Below, in pieces: positions 61,169-64,000 of a stretch of 64,000 nucleotides of DNA. How positions within the stretch are numbered: position 1 is the stretch's first letter; each line of letters starts with the position of its first letter. The notes beneath the pieces are model-generated. The model did no database searches and was not told the origin of the DNA. It was given only the letters and a program-made list of their open reading frames with translations. The translations under genes were made by a program, and so were the position numbers. Origin of the DNA: Paramecium octaurelia (taxonomy: Eukaryota > Ciliophora > Oligohymenophorea > Peniculida > Parameciidae); the NCBI GenBank assembly GCA_905182995.1, contig CAJJDP010000014.1, forward strand, positions 318,856-382,855, written 5' to 3'.

Positions 61169-61875
61169 TCACTTAAAAGACAATGACTTTTAGGATCCAA
61201 GACTCTTCTAACTCAACATTTCCTCATGGGCAACTTGTAGTGAAGTGTAATCCCCTTTGACTGCCAGGATATGGGCAGAAGCAGCAGCTTGCATTGAAAT
61301 TCTACGAATCATTTTTTGCATATCCTCCTTTGATTTTGGATTCTCCATTGATATACTTGAATTTGTAGATAGAGTCTGGAAAACATTACTAATACCTATT
61401 GATTAAGCACTTCGATTTGACGAGGGAACAATCACTAAGTATATAGTATTTTAGTACTTGATTAACTAGGCTTATTCACCCTTTGATATTGTTGCTATTG
61501 CTTTTATTTTAATTGGAATTGCATCTCTTCATTGCAAGCTTGGGAGTTCCGTAATTAAGAGGTGAGAGTGTCAACCTAATCTTTTAATTCTTAAATCTAT
61601 TAGTCTTTCTGTGAGATTTCATCATACAGTTTTTGAATCAAATCACTATCATCATTCATCGAGGAGTAGAGTGCTGTGCTGCAAGATAGCTTTGAATCTG
61701 CTAATTTTGTGTCGGTTTCTCTTACATCTTTCAGGATTGTAAGAAGTGTATCCCTTCTTTTTTTTAACACATTCTTTTTTTTTTACAGTAATCCATTGGT
61801 AGAGTGAATCTATGAAATTAAATCTTATAATTGATCTTTGTGTGATTCTTAAATAACACCTAATAATTGAGCCAT
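61169..61875 (-). CDS. Coiled-coil protein, unknown function
   Basis: 227 residues after removing intron 61435-61457. No family recognised. Mostly helical: LLGVIQESHKDQLQDLISQI, KRRDTLLTILKDVRETDTKL, a clear heptad stretch DLIQKLYDEISQKDQQIQEL then KDQVDTLTSQLRNSQACNEE, a Gln run, then a Ser-rich linker and a final helix MQKMIRRISMQAAASAHILA. RRIS may be a PKA-type site. The ATG at 61875 is 106 bp from the divergent chromodomain gene. On the opposite strand a long frame looks cyclin-like but is a shadow of this gene. Function not assigned. Confidence 0.78.
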
Positions 61876-61981
61876 AAAGATAATAAAATTTTAATATTAG
61901 ATTGAATTGCTTTATTAATTTTCCTGGTGATATTTGGCATATTAAAGGTGCAGCCTTGCATTTGAAACATAAAAATAAAAA

Positions 61982-62924
61982 ATGATGAAAGAACCTGAGA
62001 AGATCATTAAGAAACAACATATAAATGGCTAACTGAAATATTAAGTGAAATGGAAAGGTTTTGATGAAACGACTTGGGAAGTTGAAGATAATGTAAAAAA
62101 GTACAAAGAACTAATTGAAGATTTCAACTATTTCTGTTTGACAGGAGAAAGATATGATGACAAGAAACTTGATGAAATCAGATAAATAACAGCATAAGCT
62201 TAACCTAGAACTGCGATTAAAAGAGTGGCTGGACCCAGACCTCCTGATCCAAACAAAAAGGATAAAAAGACAGAAAAAGTAGATTAAAAGCATTCAGAAA
62301 TTAGCGAAACCTTGTCGTAAAGTCAATTAGAGAATGGCAATAACAATCACACTCTTAGTGCATCCAATAACAATAACATTCTTATTTGCAATGAAAACTA
62401 AACGCCTCAGATTCCCAATTAAAATAATGTAGTTTCAAATCTGTAAACAGCTCTGATTGTCAATATGCATTAATAAAATCATAAAACTGGTAGCATAATC
62501 TCGTAAAAACAATAGGAATTAACATAGTAAATTTTATTTATCATTTTTATAGAAAAGTAACCTAACATTACGCAAATTAAGATGACAAATTAGCCGTGAT
62601 TAAATTATAAATAACTGAAGACAATTGTGTATTTTAATTACAATGGAAATAGAGGAGTGATGGAATAACTCCACTTCCTGAATTCTATAGCTATGAATAG
62701 TTTAAATTGTAGGCTCCTTTGTTTTTTATTAAATTTATAGAAACATGTTTACTAGAATGTCAAAGCAGTGACAGTGACATCAAGTATTAATTCTTCATAA
62801 TTATTCTAGATTCGAAATAGCCGGTAAGGATTTGTTCGAGAAGACAAATTTAATAAAAAGTGCCTTATAAAAAAGAGAAATGGGTGACAAAAAGAAAGGT
62901 GTCTAACAATTGTTGATTTCATGA
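61982..62924 (+). CDS. HP1-like protein: chromodomain plus chromoshadow-like domain
   Basis: 296 residues after removing introns 62527-62552 and 62784-62809. N-terminal chromodomain (residues 3-50): EKIIKKQHINGQLKYQVKWK then GFDETTWEVEDNV, the aromatic cage and WxxxxW pattern of methyl-lysine H3 readers. A basic, Pro/Asn/Gln-rich linker of about 130 residues follows. Residues about 190-250 resemble a chromoshadow domain: CVFQLQWKQRSDGITPLPEF then FKLQAPLFFIKFIETCLLE, with the usual W..R.DG and terminal helix ending in FIE. This two-domain form is the HP1 layout. Ciliate HP1-like proteins act in heterochromatin and in the DNA elimination machinery of developing macronuclei; which of these applies here is not known. 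Two ATGs in tandem could start it. Confidence 0.85.
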
Positions 62925-63025
62925 CTTAAATATGCATGTAAAATTATAATAAAATATAATAATAAAAAATAAGAACTGTGTGTACCATCCATAATCTCAT
63001 AAATTAATACATAAATAAAATATTA

Positions 63026-63592
63026 ATGTACCTAACAACACCCTAGAGATATCCATTATTTAAAGGTGTCCCCAGTTCTCCAGTTATGCCTCGCCCATTT
63101 TACTAAGCGTCCTCACCTACAATGAGTTTCGTAAACCCCTTCGTTTAGTAAAATACTTATCGTCCTCAACCTTCTCTGCCCATAAGTCAAAGAGCTCCAA
63201 TCCCTACTCAAAATCCCAACCAAAGAGCATAGACACCTCAAGCTCGAATCACAGGAAAAACTGTACCCTCAAATCCTCCACCTCAAAGAGTGTAAGGAAG
63301 TCTGCCCAATAATGTACCTCCAAAGGGATAGAATCCATAAACTGTAATTCCGAATAAGCCATATACACGAACAATGCCTCAACCTAATACCAAACCTCAA
63401 AGCGCAATCCCAGTAATGTATAGCAATAATAGTTAGACCAATCAACAATAAATGATTTAGGCATTGAGCAAAGAGAATTTAGACTTAAAAAAGAAATTGG
63501 CTGAGAAAGATTTGGAATTATAAAAATTGAAGGCCAAAGAAGAAGCATTGGAGTAGAAATTTAAAGAATTATAAGATTAATAAAAGAGTTGA
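63026..63592 (+). CDS. Pro-rich protein with C-terminal coiled coil
   Basis: 188 residues, no intron. The N-terminal 135 residues are low complexity: Pro, Gln, Asn, Thr and Arg (for example QRAPIPTQNPNQRAQTPQ), likely disordered. The last 45 residues form a short coiled coil (SKENLDLKKKLAEKDLEL then QKLKAKEEALEQKFKELQ). No family recognised; the layout of disordered arm plus coiled coil is common in structural adaptors. The ATG at 63026 opens a frame that continues into the Pro-rich part without stop; a second ATG at 63104 is possible. The stop is 31 bp from the convergent trichocyst-like gene. Confidence 0.68.
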
Positions 63593-63623
63593 AATACTTA
63601 GACAGATAATATTTATATATAAA

Positions 63624-64000
63624 TCATTCTTATGACCACCTTGCTATTCTATCTAGATTATCATTTAATAATTATTATGCTTCCTAAACTCTATCCAATA
63701 TGAATTGTCTATTCAATTATGATATACATTACCTAGAATCATTTCTATCTTATAACTTTTGTCCTACTTCTTTTACACCTTCCTTACCGACACTAAGTTC
63801 ATAATCTTTCTGTTCAAAATGAACCTCCAATTGCTAGTAGTATCTCTAAGCTTCTGAAAGAGAACTACATCATTATAATAAATACGCATTTATCTCTCCA
63901 GTCAATTTATTGTACAATCTAATATTTTCTTGTTCTTTGGCTTCATCGGCTTCCAAACTAGCAAGCACAGCCTTATTAAGACTGTCTAAAAGATCCAAAA
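63624..64000 (-). CDS. Trichocyst matrix protein-like, 3' part
   Basis: C-terminal part of a gene that enters from the right edge; two introns removed (63865-63885 and 63709-63732). About 110 residues are seen: LDLLDSLNKAVLASLEADEA, KEQENIRLYNKLTGEINASL, RYYQQLEVHFEQKDYELSVG and RQFILDRVQEAQQLLNDNL. Long acidic heptads of this type with Ala/Glu/Asp, and the repeat of L..L...L after LLDSL, are typical of the trichocyst matrix protein family of Paramecium, whose products fill secretory trichocysts and are processed before crystal formation. Other coiled-coil families could look alike. The reading frame is firm; the name is tentative. Confidence 0.62.

Noticed and set aside
61160-61570. Plus-strand frame resembling a cyclin box (WAEAAACIEILR...)
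   Set aside because: It lies antisense to a minus-strand coiled-coil gene with a clean ATG-to-TGA model and an intron; the cyclin look is a shadow of repeated Ala/Gln codons.

Overview
The window reads as macronuclear DNA of a ciliate, almost certainly a Paramecium of the aurelia group. It is very AT-rich. Long protein families read through only if TAA and TAG are glutamine and TGA is the only stop. Genes are separated by very short spacers and are cut by introns of 18-34 nt with GT(A)...AG ends. I placed 80 such introns; almost every complete model below is open from ATG to TGA after removing them, with an exact codon count.

Layout. 1-9.5 kb: 3' end of a calcium-dependent kinase, an actin-fragmin-kinase-like protein, a coiled-coil protein, an atypical kinase, a three-repeat MYB factor and a tubulin tyrosine ligase-like enzyme. 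9.7-16.6 kb: a basic unknown protein, a RING protein, a large coiled-coil protein and a decayed farnesyltransferase alpha gene. 17.3-31.9 kb: housekeeping and traffic genes (CCT8, ETFB, a membrane RING ligase, a TGS1-like methyltransferase, VPS8, an EBP-like sterol isomerase, a small coiled-coil protein, a PX-domain protein, a mitochondrial carrier). 32.3-37.4 kb: two unknown proteins and IFT74. 37.4-44.8 kb: a 2434-residue P-type ATPase/guanylyl cyclase fusion, divergent from IFT74 across about 84 bp. 44.9-52.3 kb: an RNA polymerase III subunit and a 2233-residue alpha-2-macroglobulin-like protein. 52.7-61.1 kb: four kinases (ULK-like, CK2 alpha, CK1, PH-like plus kinase) with a Cys-rich surface protein among them. 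61.2-64 kb: a coiled-coil protein, an HP1-like chromodomain protein, a Pro-rich protein and the end of a trichocyst-matrix-like gene.

The genes are not an operon or island; neighbours are mostly unrelated, as expected for a compact ciliate chromosome. The shared themes are ciliate cell biology: cilia and basal bodies (TTLL, IFT74, the DUF4378-like protein), cGMP signalling, many kinases, vesicle traffic (VPS8, PX) and exocytosis (trichocyst protein). No rRNA, tRNA, telomere, CRISPR, transposon or virus-derived element was recognised. Less certain stretches, mostly 33.6-34.5 kb and a few intergenic frames, are marked as such.
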